Shown: positions 11,971 to 22,768, numbered from the stretch's first letter. The stretch: DNA of 64,000 bases from Berberis thunbergii (GCA_003290165.1 QNQO01006232.1:186001-250000); one strand, 5' to 3'. Notes: a model not told the origin generated them from the letters alone. A program made the numbers and translations.

Positions 11971-12490
11971 ACTTCATGGAAGGGACAGTGAACTTAAAAG
12001 TCTTTTACCTTTCATTGAAGTGTTCTGATGCTTGCAGGCAGGCAGGCAGCTTGCTTGCGTGCTGGCAACATGCTTGCAGGCAGCTTGTTTGATTGCTTGC
12101 AGGTAGCATGCTTGAACAGGCAGGTAGGCTTAGTGGTCCTTTTTTTTAACGAACTTATATAGTACTAAAAAGATTTAGCAACTTCATGGAAGGGACAGTG
12201 AACTTAAAAGTCTTTTACCTTCCATTGAAGTGTTCTGATGCCTGCAGGCAGGCAGGCAGCTTGTTTGCTTGCAGGCAACATGCTTGAACAGGTAGGTAGG
12301 CTTCGTGGTCCTTTTTTAACAAACTTATATAGTACTAAAAAGATTTAGCAACTTCATGGAAGGTACAGTGAACTTAAAAGTCTTTTACCTTCCATTGAAG
12401 TGTTCTGATGCTTGCAGGCAAGCAGGCATGCAGCTTGCTTGCTTGCAGGCAGCATGCTTGAACATGCAGGTAGGCTTACTGGTCATACTT
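11971..12490. repeat. Three-copy tandem repeat with GCAGGCAG clusters
   Basis: Units start with ACTTCATGGAAGG at 11971, 12181 and 12351 (spacings 210 and 170). Each carries TTGAAGTGTTCTGATG, then a run of GCAGG and GCTTGC motifs that expands and contracts between copies, then (in the first two) a T-run and TATATAGTACTAAAAAGATT. The GCAGG core is the reverse complement of the core in the 14.47-15.17 kb array. Confidence 0.8.
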
Positions 12491-12859
12491 GTTCTTGCCT
12501 TTCATCTTCTCCGCCAAGAAGGCAAATTTATCAAAACCCAAACCCAAACCAATCAATTACCAACAAAAAAAACCCAAAACTATAACCCACACAAACCTAT
12601 AATCCACACATACCTCAACTTGCTTTTTTGCAATTTGGGAATCAGAAACCTTTGCTATGATCAAAGCGGTTAAATAAAATTAAAGGAAGTGTGAAGAGAT
12701 GAGATGCAGAGGAATTGGGAGGTTGCCATGAAAATGATGGGTTTTTTTATGCTTTGTTTGTGTCTCTAATCAAATAAAAAACAACAAATCAAATTAAATG
12801 AAAAACTGTCTTCAACAAAATCACAATTGCACCAAAACACAATGCTAATCCTCTATTAC

Positions 12860-13003
12860 CTATTTCTGTGCATTTCATATCTGCAGACTCCAACAAATAG
12901 CGAAGCTTTTCTGCTCAAGTAGATAGCTTTCTTCGAGCTCTATAAACGACCGAATACAAAGCCTCAACTTTTTTATATACTCTGCCATCTGCTCACATTT
13001 TCC
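12860..13003 (-). pseudogene. Captured kinesin-14 (KIN-14N-like) stalk exon
   Basis: On the minus strand an acceptor (TTTTGCAG) precedes [19 protein letters not shown], then [14 protein letters not shown]. This resembles the coiled-coil stalk upstream of the motor in plant kinesin-14 proteins of the KIN-14N type (typical form: YIKxLxxCIxWFQxLExxYxLEQEKL). A donor GTAATAG follows at 12853-12859. The last part of the exon carries a stop and is degenerate. Only this 144-bp exon is visible, so the fragment cannot encode a motor. It sits in the Helitron 0.85 kb from the DYRK exon, on the same strand. The family call is from memory of the motif, and another coiled-coil protein is possible. Confidence 0.6.
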
Positions 13004-13849
13004 CTGCAAAATCAACAAAACCCAAACCCAGACCAATCAATTACCAACAAAAAAAAACCCAAATCTAATCAAAATGTTGCACTTCCCCACATACTCTGAC
13101 TCAAAATCATTCAATTATTTCAAACAACAACAAAATCTAATCAAAATAAAGGAATGAAGTATTTTAACTCCAAAACAAATAACCCCATAGTCAAAAACCA
13201 ATCAATTTCAAAAAAAAAAAAAAAGAACAAAAATATGGATTTTGAGGAGAGAGCAACAGACCTTGTGATCATATAAAAATCTTTCGCCTCATGGTATGTC
13301 CATTAGACCGCCTTGCGCCATGCCTTTGCATTTAAAACCTTGATTCCATTTTATCACTATAATATTATCTTAGTACATATATTGAATAGAATTGGTGTTC
13401 CCTGTTGCTACAATATCATGCCCTTTTCTCGCCTGCCTAAAAACTAAAAATAAGTTGGGCAACTTTTCATGAAAGTATTTAGCAGCTGTTTGTTTCATTT
13501 GGATGTACTAAGTTACAAACCATAATGAATAACCTGTTATTAGGATCACAGGAATGGGCCTACTTCTATTGTTATGAGTCAGACTCAATGGTTAAAGTTT
13601 AAGAAAGCTTACATTTATACACATACACATGCACATTCCATACACACACATACACATGCTAATTGATCTAAGGCTCATTCCATCTTCTAATTATTATTTT
13701 ATCTCATCTTCATTTATGATATACTACTACATACACATACACATGCACAAACAGGAAAAGTCCAACATGCTAATTGCTACCAAACTTTATGAAAGGGAAA
13801 CAGCGTAAAAAAATATTGTAAAATTAACCAACTTTCTGAGAAACAGTAC

Positions 13850-13993
13850 CTGATTTCGTTCATAGAGCATGTGATTTTTACTAAAATACTTGTATGTATC
13901 CCTTCCCTTAGCGAGCATGCCTTGGTCAACAGTACCTATGATGCCAATCACACGTGCGAGTAAAGTTGCGAGAGAATCATTTTGGAAGAGAAC
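13850..13993 (-). pseudogene. Captured DYRK-type protein kinase exon
   Basis: The minus-strand exon is bounded by a CAG acceptor (13994-13996) and a GTACTG donor (13844-13849). It is exactly 48 codons with no stop: VLFQNDSLATLLARVIGI, then IGTVDQGMLAKGRDTYK and YFSKNHMLYERNQ. This closely resembles the C-lobe of plant dual-specificity DYRK/YAK-like kinases, where VLFQNDS follows the CxLAEL motif and KNHMLYERNQ precedes the last subdomains. Flanking kinase exons are absent, so it is a single captured exon. The frame is intact, unlike the neighbouring fragments. It is on the Helitron strand. Confidence 0.8.
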
Positions 13994-14469
13994 CTGCAAT
14001 ATGCACGATCAGTTTCAAAGTAATAAAGCAATATGAAATGGACATAATGAAAATTAATCATGCCAAAGAAACATGGCGCATCTGTGGAAAGTTTCTGCAG
14101 TGGAGCTTTGCAGTATATTCACTTGCTAGAACCCATCACGATTTGTTTATAAAAAAGGCCCCTGTTCTGGCTCAGTCAAGTTAGAAATCACTATTTTAAG
14201 CCTAATAAGCTGGATGCATTTTGGCTATATTTTGCACGCACTCGCCACCAAACTAATAGGTTTTAGGTCAGGAATAAGGATAATGACAGTACTATTAAGA
14301 TTATATCCTAAAAAGAACATTGAATAAAACTTATTGGGGAACACACTGTCATTTTGGCTATATTTTGCACGCACTCTGTCATTTTCAGTTGGTATGACCT
14401 CCTTCTTATAAAAGGGCCTTTCACACCAACCCCGGTCCTCGGAGAAAATAGGATCAAAATCCAATGACA

Positions 14470-15173
14470 ATTGACCTTCCCATTTCTAAAACACTCATTT
14501 CTAAAGCCAAATATTAGGAAGTCATGATCAATGACAATAACATGAAATTAAAGCAAAGTAAGCAAACAACAAATTAAGCTAGCAAGCAAGCAAGTTGCCT
14601 GCAAGCAAGACCCTCCCATTCACAGTCATTTCTAAACCACTCATTTATAAAATAAATATTAGAAAGTCATGATTTATGACAATAACATGAAATTAAAGCA
14701 AATTAAGCAAACAACAAATTAAGCTAGCAAGCAAGCAAGTTGCCTGCAAGCAAGACCCTCCCATTCACAGTCATTTCTAAACCACTCATTTATAAAATAA
14801 AATATTAGAAAGTCATGATTTATGACAATAACATGAAATTAAAGCAAATTAAACAAACAACAAATTAAGCTAGCAAGCAAGCAAGTTGCCTGCAAGCAAG
14901 ACCCTCCCATTCACAGTCATTTCTAAACCACTCATTTATAAAATAAAATATTAGAAAGTCATGATTATGGAAATAACATGAAATTAAAGCAAATTAAGCA
15001 AGCAACAAATTAAGCAGCACCAAGCAAGCTGCCTGCAAGCAACACCCTCTGATTCACAACCATTTCTAAAACACTCATTACTAACACCAAATATTAGGAA
15101 GTCACGATCAATGACAATAACATGAAATTAAAGCAAATTAGCAAGTAGCAAATTAAGCTAGCAAGCAAACAAC
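14470..15173. repeat. 145-bp tandem array with AAGCAAG/TTGCCTGC core
   Basis: Four nearly complete copies plus a partial fifth. The core AGCAAGTTGCCTGCAAGCAA (or variant) recurs at about 14594, 14739, 14885 and 15029. Each unit also carries CACTCATTT, AGTCATGATT and AACATGAAATTAAAGCAAA. The core is the reverse complement of the GCAGG/GCTTGC clusters at 12.0-12.5 kb in the same Helitron. Confidence 0.85.
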
Positions 15174-15263
15174 GATTACATGGGCAACACATACATTCTC
15201 AAAGATTACATGGGCAACACATACATTCTCAAAGATTACATGGGCAACACATACATTCTCAAA
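15174..15263. repeat. Three perfect 30-bp tandem repeats
   Basis: The unit GATTACATGGGCAACACATA plus CATTCTCAAA is repeated three times with no mismatch. There are no spacers, so this is not a CRISPR array. Identical copies suggest recent expansion. Confidence 0.95.
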
Positions 15264-15814
15264 GATGTGGTTTGAACACCTCACATCATTTATATTTTTA
15301 CTTCGTAGCCATTTGTTATCCTAACAACAATAGGGATGGTACTATTGGAGATTCTACATGAAGATAGAAATAGTTTGAAAACCGGGAGAAACAAAGCCAA
15401 GAGGTTCGTACACGAAGATTGCAGATCATTCTTTACCGAATTGTGTCATCAAATTTTGTCATGTCAGTTGTAGTTCTAGTTTCCAAATAGTTGTTGTTGT
15501 ATGTATGTGAGAAAAATAGTGTAGACAACAATTTTTACCATTCTGCAAAGAAATTTTATGTTCTTCACAATTTTTGAAGTAAGCTCTCCAATGTAATTGA
15601 CTACCTGTTTGTGTGATTTTAAAACATTGTGAATTCCTAGAGTTGAGTTTTGTCCATCATCATCGACTCATTGATTCTGTAAAATCAGTTTCTTCCCCTT
15701 TGTTTTCGATCCAAATATCTTTTTATGGAGTATTATAGTTGTTTTTCAATCATTTTTGTTGTAAATGTATGAGGATTCCTCAGATGAACTATACAGTTGA
15801 GTAAATTTCATAGA

Positions 15815-16717
15815 AAGTGGCAATTCAAACAAATAACCCTGAGCAATAACAATTCATATTCTTTTTACACCCCATAACACTTAACACCGAGCAATAACAA
15901 TTCATATTGTCTTAACGATACCATTAGCCACAACTTCAACTTGAATCACTTAAAACAGTTGCACTTCAAAAGAGAACCCACAACTTCAACTTAAAATAGG
16001 AGTAGAAAAACCCATTTTTTACTCAACTTAAAACACTTTCTATGCAAATCTAACAATCTAAATAACCAAATCTAACAAACCCCATGACTTAAAAAAAACT
16101 CAATTGATACCTGAACATGGCGATTGGATTGAAGGCTGGGAGAAGTGGTTCTCGCTAAAATACGCTGGGGTGTGGAGAGAAGGAATCGAGAAGAAGAGAA
16201 CTGGGGGAAAGAATATGTGTTGGGGAGATGGAGGACGTTGGGCTGTGTTAAAGTGGCAATTCAAACAAATAACCCTGAGCAATAACAATTCATATTCTTT
16301 TTACACCCCACAACACTTAACACTGAGCAATAACAATTCATATTCTGTATTGTCTTAACGATACCATTAGCCACAACTTCAACTTGAATCACTTAAAACA
16401 GTTGCACTTCAAAAGAGAACCCACAACTTCAACTTAAAACAGGAGTAGAAAAACCCATTTTTTACTCAACTTAAAACACTTTCTATGCAAATCTAACAAT
16501 CTAAATAACCAAATCTAACAATCTAAATAACCAAATCTAACAAACCTCATGACTTAAAAAAAACTCAATTGATACCTGAACATGGCGATTGGATTGAAGG
16601 CTGGGAGAAGTGGTTCCCGCTAAAATACGCTGGGGTGTGGAGAGAAGGAATCGAGAAGAAGAGAACTGGGGGGGGAAGGAATATGTGTTGGGGAGATGGA
16701 TGACGTTGGGCTGTGTT
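15815..16717. repeat. 436-bp tandem duplication
   Basis: Copy 1 (about 15815-16250) and copy 2 (about 16251-16717) match along their length. Landmarks such as CAATTCAAACAAATAACC (15821 and 16257) and GGAGAAGTGG lie one period apart. Copy 2 has a 22-bp internal duplication (AATCTAAATAACCAAATCT) and a longer G run near 16669. A shorter GACGTTGGGCTGTG motif repeats further at 16.70-16.90 kb. No coding frame is conserved between copies. Confidence 0.85.
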
Positions 16718-17016
16718 GGCAGACTGAGATGAAGACTGAATAGGCCAAAACCAAGACCCTTCTTCTTCCTTTGGGCTATGTTGGCAAACTGAGATGAGGA
16801 CGTTGGGCTGTGCTGGCAGACCAAAAACCTTCTTCTTCCTTTGGCAGACAGATGAAGAATCTGGGGAGAAGAAAGAGGACGTTGGGCTATGTTGGAATCG
16901 CAGAGGAAGAGAAGGGAGGTGGTGTGGAGAGAGTGAGGAAATCATCGGGGTAAAAATTATATACTTAAGTTCTGCCAAAAGTATATATCATTATATAAAA
17001 AAAATACAATTGAGTA

Positions 17017-17268
17017 ATTTAAACAGTCGAAGAGACATGCACACAATATCATTATATAAAAAAATGAATTTTTTTGAATAAAGTAATTTATCTGAACATG
17101 TCATAAGAAATTATCATTCACATAAGTGACTATAATGACAATCAATGTCATGAACAATAAAAAAGTCAAAATTTCAACAGAGTTTCCCCTGTATTTTTCA
17201 ATATTGAAACCTGTCTGAACTTGTCATAAAACTTATAATGGCAATTAATGCCATGAACACCACATAAG
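17017..17268. repeat. Dispersed direct repeat within the Helitron, copy 2
   Basis: Second copy of the 10019-10277 sequence in the same orientation, about 7 kb away, lying just 3' of the last phytoglobin exon on the minus strand. It suggests the Helitron grew by internal duplication or was assembled from two related ends. Confidence 0.75.
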
Positions 17269-17489
17269 TACATCATACCTTTAAAGTTATATAAAATATT
17301 TGCAACATGGGTTTTTAGTTAATTTAAAAAAAAATTGCTCAAATTGTATGTTACAGTTACATTAAACTAACTTCAAAAACTAAAAATTCAATACTCATTA
17401 ATGCAAACAATGTTAATAATCTCATGTTAAAAATTTGTGCGTAGAGCAAGCTTTTTGGGGATAGTAAAAATTAGGGAAAAAAGAGACAA

Positions 17490-18513
17490 ATGCTTACCAA
17501 TTGATCTATCCATTGAGCACTGGGTACAAATCCATCCTTGGCACCGCACATTTCATCACTCCATTTCTCTCCTACTGCTCCCTTGATAGTCTTCAACAAC
17601 GATTCACCAATCACCTGAAATTTGATGAAAAAAACACATATAAAAAAAACCAAATAATATAATTCACATCCTGCTATGTCATAGAAAGCAAAATGGCATT
17701 TGGAAAAAGTTATAAGAAGTATACCTCAAATTGGGGATTAGTAATGCCCTTCTTGTGATGCACCGATCCTAAATGCTTGAGAGTATTTTCAGGAAGCACA
17801 ACCCCACCCGTCTTTCGAAGCTAAACAACAGCTTCACAACTCTGATCCAATTCCAGTTAAATACACCTTATTTTACAACTATAATAACAATGACAATTAT
17901 AATAACAATGACAGTAATTAGAGCTTTAGTATTTGGTTCTCAACTGTAACATTGGTATTTCTAACATTAACAATGTTATTATCATGTTATGGTTAAAATA
18001 ACCTGTCTTCATTTTTTTCACTACTGAAATATCTTCTATATACATGCAATCCAAAAATTACATTATTTTTAAGATTTTGTGCTAACCAAATAAACTGCTG
18101 ACAATAGAAGGCTAAATAAAGATGAAATGAATGAGTTAAGAAGCACTCACCATTTGAAAAACTTTCATAGCATGGAATTTGAGTCTAGGATTGTTCGCAG
18201 AGATCTCATCATTCTCCTTAAGAAAAGAGAAAAGCGCCTTCGCCTCTGGGGCTATATCGATGTGAAAATTAGTACCATTTTCTAGGCACAATCAGACCTG
18301 AAAACTATGAAAGCAAACTTAGAATCAATAGGTATAAAAAAACATAAGGAGTCTGCATGGATCAAAATGTAGTGTTCAAATATCTATAAATCTGAAATTT
18401 AATTGCTTAAACGAAAGAAAACTTACGTTCGATACAACTGAATACTCAATTCACCAATGTTTGGCTTCATAATCTCCCATGAATCCTTCACCAAAGCTTC
18501 TTGTTGCTAATTG
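17490..18513 (-). pseudogene. Captured phytoglobin (non-symbiotic haemoglobin, class 2-like) pseudogene, four exons
   Basis: Minus-strand exons: E1 about 18427-18513 (QQEALVKDSWEIMKPNIGEL), E2 18151-18297 (IAPEAKALFSFLKEN, then NPRLKFHAMKVFQM), E3 17725-17841 (LPENTLKHLGSVHHKKGI, then TNPQFE), E4 about 17490-17614 (VIGESLLKTIKGAVGEKW, then SDEM). The four-exon, three-intron layout with GT-AG borders is that of plant haemoglobins. Distal His (LKFHAM) and proximal His (GSVHHKKG) are both present. Decay: no start codon in frame (a TAG lies just upstream of QQEALV), TAG in exon 3 where Gln is expected, extra residues at the start of E2, and an insertion before QLV in E4. The introns are retained, so capture was at the DNA level. 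It lies in the Helitron on the same strand. Confidence 0.88.
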
Positions 18514-18525
18514 CACTGTAATCTC

Positions 18526-18720
18526 TCATAGCAACTCATATTTATTACCTAAACTCCTAATTCCCTGAGAGGTCCCTAATGATTTCCTCTTCCTCTTGAA
18601 CCCACTAACCCCACCCTCTTCCAAACCCCTAGATTTCTCAACATATAGACTATGAACATCCAATGATCTTGGCTTCTTGGGAATTAGCAGCACATCAGAG
18701 TTTTTCCCACTATTTTCCAC
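18526..18720 (-). pseudogene. Probable captured Enhancer-of-polycomb-like N-terminal exon
   Basis: The minus-strand frame reads VENSGKNSDVLLIPKKPRSL, then DVHSLYVEKSRG and GFKRKRKSLGT, ending at a stop near 18526. Plant Enhancer-of-polycomb-like proteins start with a segment of the form MEN...IP(K/R)KSRSLDLKSLY followed by basic residues, and this matches in order and spacing, with Val where the initiator Met would be. The link is from memory and rests on one short motif. The fragment ends about 13 bp upstream of phytoglobin exon 1 on the same strand, so two unrelated gene pieces are joined directly. Confidence 0.45.
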
Positions 18721-18924
18721 ATAGCAGAAACAAAATCCCCAATTTTTACCGACCATCATACATGTTTCCCTAATAGAAATCTAATTACAGATTTGTAACC
18801 ACAAATTCCAGAACCAATCACAAAAGAAACACCAAAATCAAACTTACAACACAACCAAATCTCATCCCAAACATTTCAATCAAATAAAAACGAATTCACT
18901 TGATGAGATTAGAGAATGAGAACC

Positions 18925-19110
18925 GAGAGGAAGAAGAAGAAGAAGAAAGAAGAACCCATGGAAATGAGGAAGAACCCATGGAAATGAGGAAGAACCCATC
19001 GAAATGAGGAAGAACCCATCGATTCAACCGAGTGGTGGAGGAAGAACCCATCTGCTGAGAGGTGGAGGAAGAACCCATCTGCTGGAGGAAGAACCCATCT
19101 GCTGAGGAAG
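18925..19110. repeat. GAAGAACCCAT minisatellite
   Basis: Repeats of about 20 bp (GAAGAACCCATGGAAATGAG and variants) at 18950-19020, then a second phase with GAAGAACCCATCTGCTG at 19040-19105. The open frames over it (rich in WVLPHF or MGSSS) are repeat translations. A TC-rich tract follows at 19295-19330. Confidence 0.8.
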
Positions 19111-19589
19111 AACTCCAACAACCAAATTCAAAAACAAAACTCAAATCAATTGGATAGATCTCGAATACCCAATCGACAATTCAATCCCCCAAATCTAAAA
19201 ATCTCTCCAATTACAACCCCTTTAATTAACCAACCAAATGAATCCCAAAACAGAAAGGAACGAGCTACTTGCCCTTAAGAGAAAATCAAAGCTATTTCTC
19301 TCTCTCTCTCTCTGTTGAGAAGGAGAAGGAAGAAGGAAGAAGAAAAGAGAAGAAGAAAAGAAAATCTCTCTCTATCTCTGTGATTGTGATGAAGGATCTT
19401 TGTGGGAGTGAGAGATGAAGAAAGGAGCTCTGTGGAGAAGAAAAAGATGGAGAAAGGGGAGAGAAGAGGAAAGGATCGGGATTTTTTTTTTTTACTTAAC
19501 TTCTGCCAGTACATAAGTTGTTGCCACGTAGGACATACAGACTCATGTTACTGTTCATGAACAGTAAAAAAACACTTTGAAATGTTAGA

Positions 19590-19632
19590 TAGATATGAAA
19601 TATGTAGGTCCACTTTAAGAAATTTTCTAACA
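19590..19632 (-). repeat. 3' LTR of Copia F, inner part, with polypurine tract
   Basis: Resumes the F LTR after the Helitron: ATATGTAGGTCCACTTTAAG, then AATTTTCTAACA, so the LTR starts TGTTAGAAAATT on the minus strand. The adjacent minus-strand purine tract is AATGAGGAGAT (19633-19643). The corresponding end of the second LTR copy is at 31400-31436. Confidence 0.75.
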
Positions 19633-19639
19633 ATCTCCT

Positions 19640-20330
19640 CATTGGACCACATAGATCATCCATTATGTGATATACCAATAATATTATATGATCAATACGA
19701 TTAGTTTGGATGTCTATCACAAAATATGCTTTGGCAAAAACCTTAATAAGAATTTTTATTGAAGGAAATAAACTTATGACACAATCTGTTCCCACTAATT
19801 TTATGATAAACACATTGATCAACCAAATTTGTCTCAAAACTGAAAAAGGAAATTACTTGATCAAACTTTTTAAACCATTGACGTGATGCATGCTTTTAAG
19901 CCATAGATGGATTTCTTCAATTTGCAAACTTTATGTTCTGAGTCTTTAATCTCAAAGCCTTGTGATGTAACATCCACCTAATGTACCTACAAGTGTCATG
20001 ATAATTCTAAAAGAGTATTTCGTAGAAACTAGAGAGAAAATTTCCTTATAATCAATGCCTTCATTTTGAGTAAAGCCTTTAGCGACGAGACACACCTTAT
20101 ATCTTTCGATGTTTTATTTGGAATCACGTTTGGTTTTAAAAACTCATTTGCATCCAATTGATGTGACACCATTATCCTAAACGTCATTGTATTTCATAAA
20201 CTTTAACTAATCTAACATAGCACGATCTGATCTAAATTGAGCATTTTGTTTGGCTTGAAGGAAAGTGCTAGGATCATTTTCATTCCTATATCATACTCAT
20301 GCTCATCGAGATAAAATGCATAATCATCGA
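19640..20330 (-). pseudogene. Copia F reverse transcriptase remnant
   Basis: Minus-strand pieces in order: VFKTKRDSK, then ERYKVCLVAKGFTQNEGIDY (about 20040-20150), FEIKDSEHKVCKLKKSIYGL (about 19890-19950), then VDQCVYHKISGN (about 19770-19830) and a diverged KAYFVIDIQTNRID. This is the Ty1/Copia reverse transcriptase (RVT_2) order, but the segment between DYK and FEIKD is shortened, the YVDD block is not found and the RNase H is missing before the polypurine tract. It is non-functional, with many stops. Confidence 0.75.
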
Positions 20331-20639
20331 AAGTAGTAGATCTCTTCTATATATTGGATATCCTTATTGGCACTTCTAGTTGGGGAGGTTGAGGTTCTTC
20401 TGGATCATCAGAAGGCAACCCAGGAATACCTTCGTGATTGGCATCCGCATCTTGTTCAAGAACATGCATGGCCAAGTTAACAGGTTGAATATCTATCATA
20501 GGAATGTCAACTTGTTATTCTTCAAAACTAATATCCTAGATTTTGTATTCCCACTATTATCAACATCCTCAATAAACTTGGTATTATCCATCGCAATCAA
20601 GGTATTAGTAGAGGGGCAATAAAACTTGAATCCCCTTGA

Positions 20640-21434
20640 TCTTTCTGAGTATCCAATAACAATTATTGATTCCAATTTTCCTTTGTTAGTCCTATAAGGC
20701 CTAGCCTCAATTGGATATCTTCAAATATGTAAGTGTCAAATGCTAGGACGTCTACCAGTCCATAGTTTATATGGGGTTTATTTACTGCTTTACTGGGTAC
20801 TCTATTTAGGATATAAAATGTAGTTTTTAAGGCTTATCCCCAAAGAGACTCTGGCAAGGTAAAATGACAAATCATACTCCTAACCATGTCTTTTAGGTTT
20901 TGATTTCGTCTCTCAGATACATCATTTTTACGTGGTGTCCATAATATGATGTATTGAGGGACAATGCCACACTCATGTAAGTACCTCGTAAATGAACCTG
21001 AACATTGGCCTGAACCATCATATTTACCATAGTATTCACTACCTTGGTTAGATCTAACAGCCTCAAATTTTCTTAATATATTGATTTTCAACCTTACTTT
21101 ATAATCTTTGAACACATCCAATGATTGTGCTTTTTCATGTATTAAGTGTTGACCATTTCAAGAAGATGTAAGGTATGGACCACAAATGTTAGTATGCATC
21201 AAACCTAAGACACCTGAAATTCCTATAAGCACCTAACTTCCTAGTGTTTATTTGTTTCCTCTTTATGCATTCAATACAAATCGAAAAATCTGTAAAATCA
21301 AGGGTACAAAGAACTCTAGGTGACACAAGTCTTTCAATCCTCGAGCGAGAAATATGATCTAGACACTTATGCCATAATATAGAATAGTTCTCATTAATTA
21401 ATCTTCGCTTAGTACCATAATTAATAAAATGCAA
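20640..21434 (-). pseudogene. Copia F integrase remnant (GAG-pre-integrase, core and linker)
   Basis: GAG-pre-integrase region: LWHKCLDHISRSRIERLVS, then CIECIKRKQ (21189-21434). Core: VRSNQGSEYYGKYDG, then GIVPQYIILWTPRKNDVSER and DMVRSM (20834-21121). Linker toward RT: YKLWTGRRPS and GYSERSRGFKFYCPS (20640-20830). The order is typical Copia. In the core, the usual RSDRGGEYY is RSNQGSEYY, so the catalytic Asp reads Asn. Frames are broken by stops between blocks. Confidence 0.8.
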
Positions 21435-21759
21435 GGTTTCATTTGCCTATAAGTGGAAAACATATAAGTCTAACTTATATAGATTATCAATCATAGATCT
21501 AGTACCAATAATATCAGAATTTTGAAAAATTATAAACTTTCATTTTTTCAAAAGAAAAAGTATAACTACATTTATCCAAACTGGAAACAAAAACTAAAAT
21601 TTGCCTCAATGTCAGTACACAAACAGTCTCATCCAAATCCAAATAAAAAACCGGACTCTAAATTTAATCTAAAGACTCAAATTGACTCCACACAAGCTTT
21701 ATTGCCACCCCATGTAAATGAAACTTTCGACATCATTTGGTTTTCGACTCCTTATGCAA

Positions 21760-22692
21760 CCATGCATGAAACCAATGATGTGAAGAGTTGCTCCTGGATC
21801 TATAAACCAGGAATGGCGTAGTACCTCAACTAAATCAAATTCAGAACAAACAAAACTAAAATTATCATCTTTCTTTGCGAGCCACTTCTAATATTTGTGA
21901 CATTCTTTCTTCACATGCCCGTTTTCTTGTATAACATTTGGCGACCTTATCATGTTTCTGTTTCACATTTGCCTATGAAGTCTCGCCAGATGCATATCCT
22001 TAGCTTTAATATTAGTATTTCTTTTCCTTTTCTTGATGCCTGAATTGTCATTGGAAAATGTTGTCATGTGAGCACTTTCTGTCTTTTATCGTTTCAATAT
22101 TTCCTCTTCTTGCAGACACTGAGCAATGAGCTCATTAAGAGTCAATTTCTCCTTATGAGTATTATAATTGATTTTAAAGGGACCAAACTGTGTTGGAGAA
22201 TAAATCAAAGGGAGGTGCACAAGGAGATCATCAGAAAATTCCAACTTTAGTGTCATTATTTTGAAAATAAAATTAAACATTTCCATGATGTACTCCCTTA
22301 TATTTCCTTTGTTAGTATACCGCATAATAACAAGTTTGCTTCTTAGTAAACTTGCCTCCACCTTTTTTCCGATGCAACAAATTGTTATGCAACCTGGCGT
22401 AGGAAAACTTTAGCATTTTCCTATTTAGGCATTGCATAATTTTTTTTTTTTTATAAATAAAGTGCTTTATTATCATAAGACTAAAGTGATTAGAGTACTC
22501 CGACTTTTCATAAGAAGCCTTATCTTCAGCTGAACTAAAATCATTAGGCTTAGTGGATTCATCAACACGAAACACATAATCTAAATTCATACACCCAAGA
22601 ACGATCACAATATGTTCTTTTCATTTTTCAAAATCGGAACCTATAAGTACTGGAATGTTGTTTAAATTGGTAGATATTGAAGAAACATTCAT
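21760..22692 (-). pseudogene. Copia F gag and start of protease
   Basis: Starts at ATG (22690-22692): MNVSSISTNLNNIPVLIGSD, then VIVLGCMNLDYVFRVDEST (gag N-terminus, UBN2-type), DDLLVHLPLIYSPTQFGPFK and TLNELIAQCLQEEE (22086-22361). Protease motif WFIDPGATLHI near 21765-21815, where DSGA is expected, so the active-site Ser reads Pro. Coding blocks are separated by frameshifts and stops. Only 76 bases remain upstream of the gag start before the Helitron-like end at 22769, so the F 5' LTR is not adjacent. Confidence 0.75.
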
Positions 22693-22768
22693 TAAATAAT
22701 ACAAAAGAACAAGCCCACATTAATATATGTACGTCCCATCAACTTTAATGCAATGATATTTTAATAAA

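Larger units (their letters stand above)
9668..19589 (-). mobile_element. Non-autonomous gene-capturing Helitron, 9.92 kb
   Basis: Read on the minus strand it begins TCTAACATTTC (high end 19589) and ends TTCCACTAG (low end 9668), with flanking A and T. The 3' end has the Helitron hairpin: stem GTGCC/GGCAC ten bases before CTAG. Joining the flanks rebuilds an uninterrupted LTR matching 30999-31436, so both borders rest on an empty-site comparison. No Rep/helicase ORF is visible, hence non-autonomous. Cargo in 5' to 3' order on the minus strand: probable Enhancer-of-polycomb-like N-terminus, four phytoglobin exons, a 436-bp tandem duplication, several repeat arrays, a DYRK-kinase exon, a kinesin-14 exon and a CAG-rich island. 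The captured exons keep splice sites and are all on the Helitron's own strand. Confidence 0.88.
9263..22768 (-). mobile_element. Copia element F (decayed), with nested Helitron
   Basis: Gag, protease, integrase, reverse transcriptase, polypurine tract and 3' LTR in normal Ty1/Copia order on the minus strand, with the 9.9-kb Helitron inside the 3' LTR. The 5' LTR is not found next to gag. The F-family LTR at 30999-31436 has no adjacent primer-binding site, so I do not claim it as this element's 5' LTR. Confidence 0.7.

Noticed and set aside
15174..15263. CRISPR-like direct repeats
   Set aside because: The three 30-bp units are contiguous with no spacers and lie in a plant Helitron. It is a simple tandem repeat.
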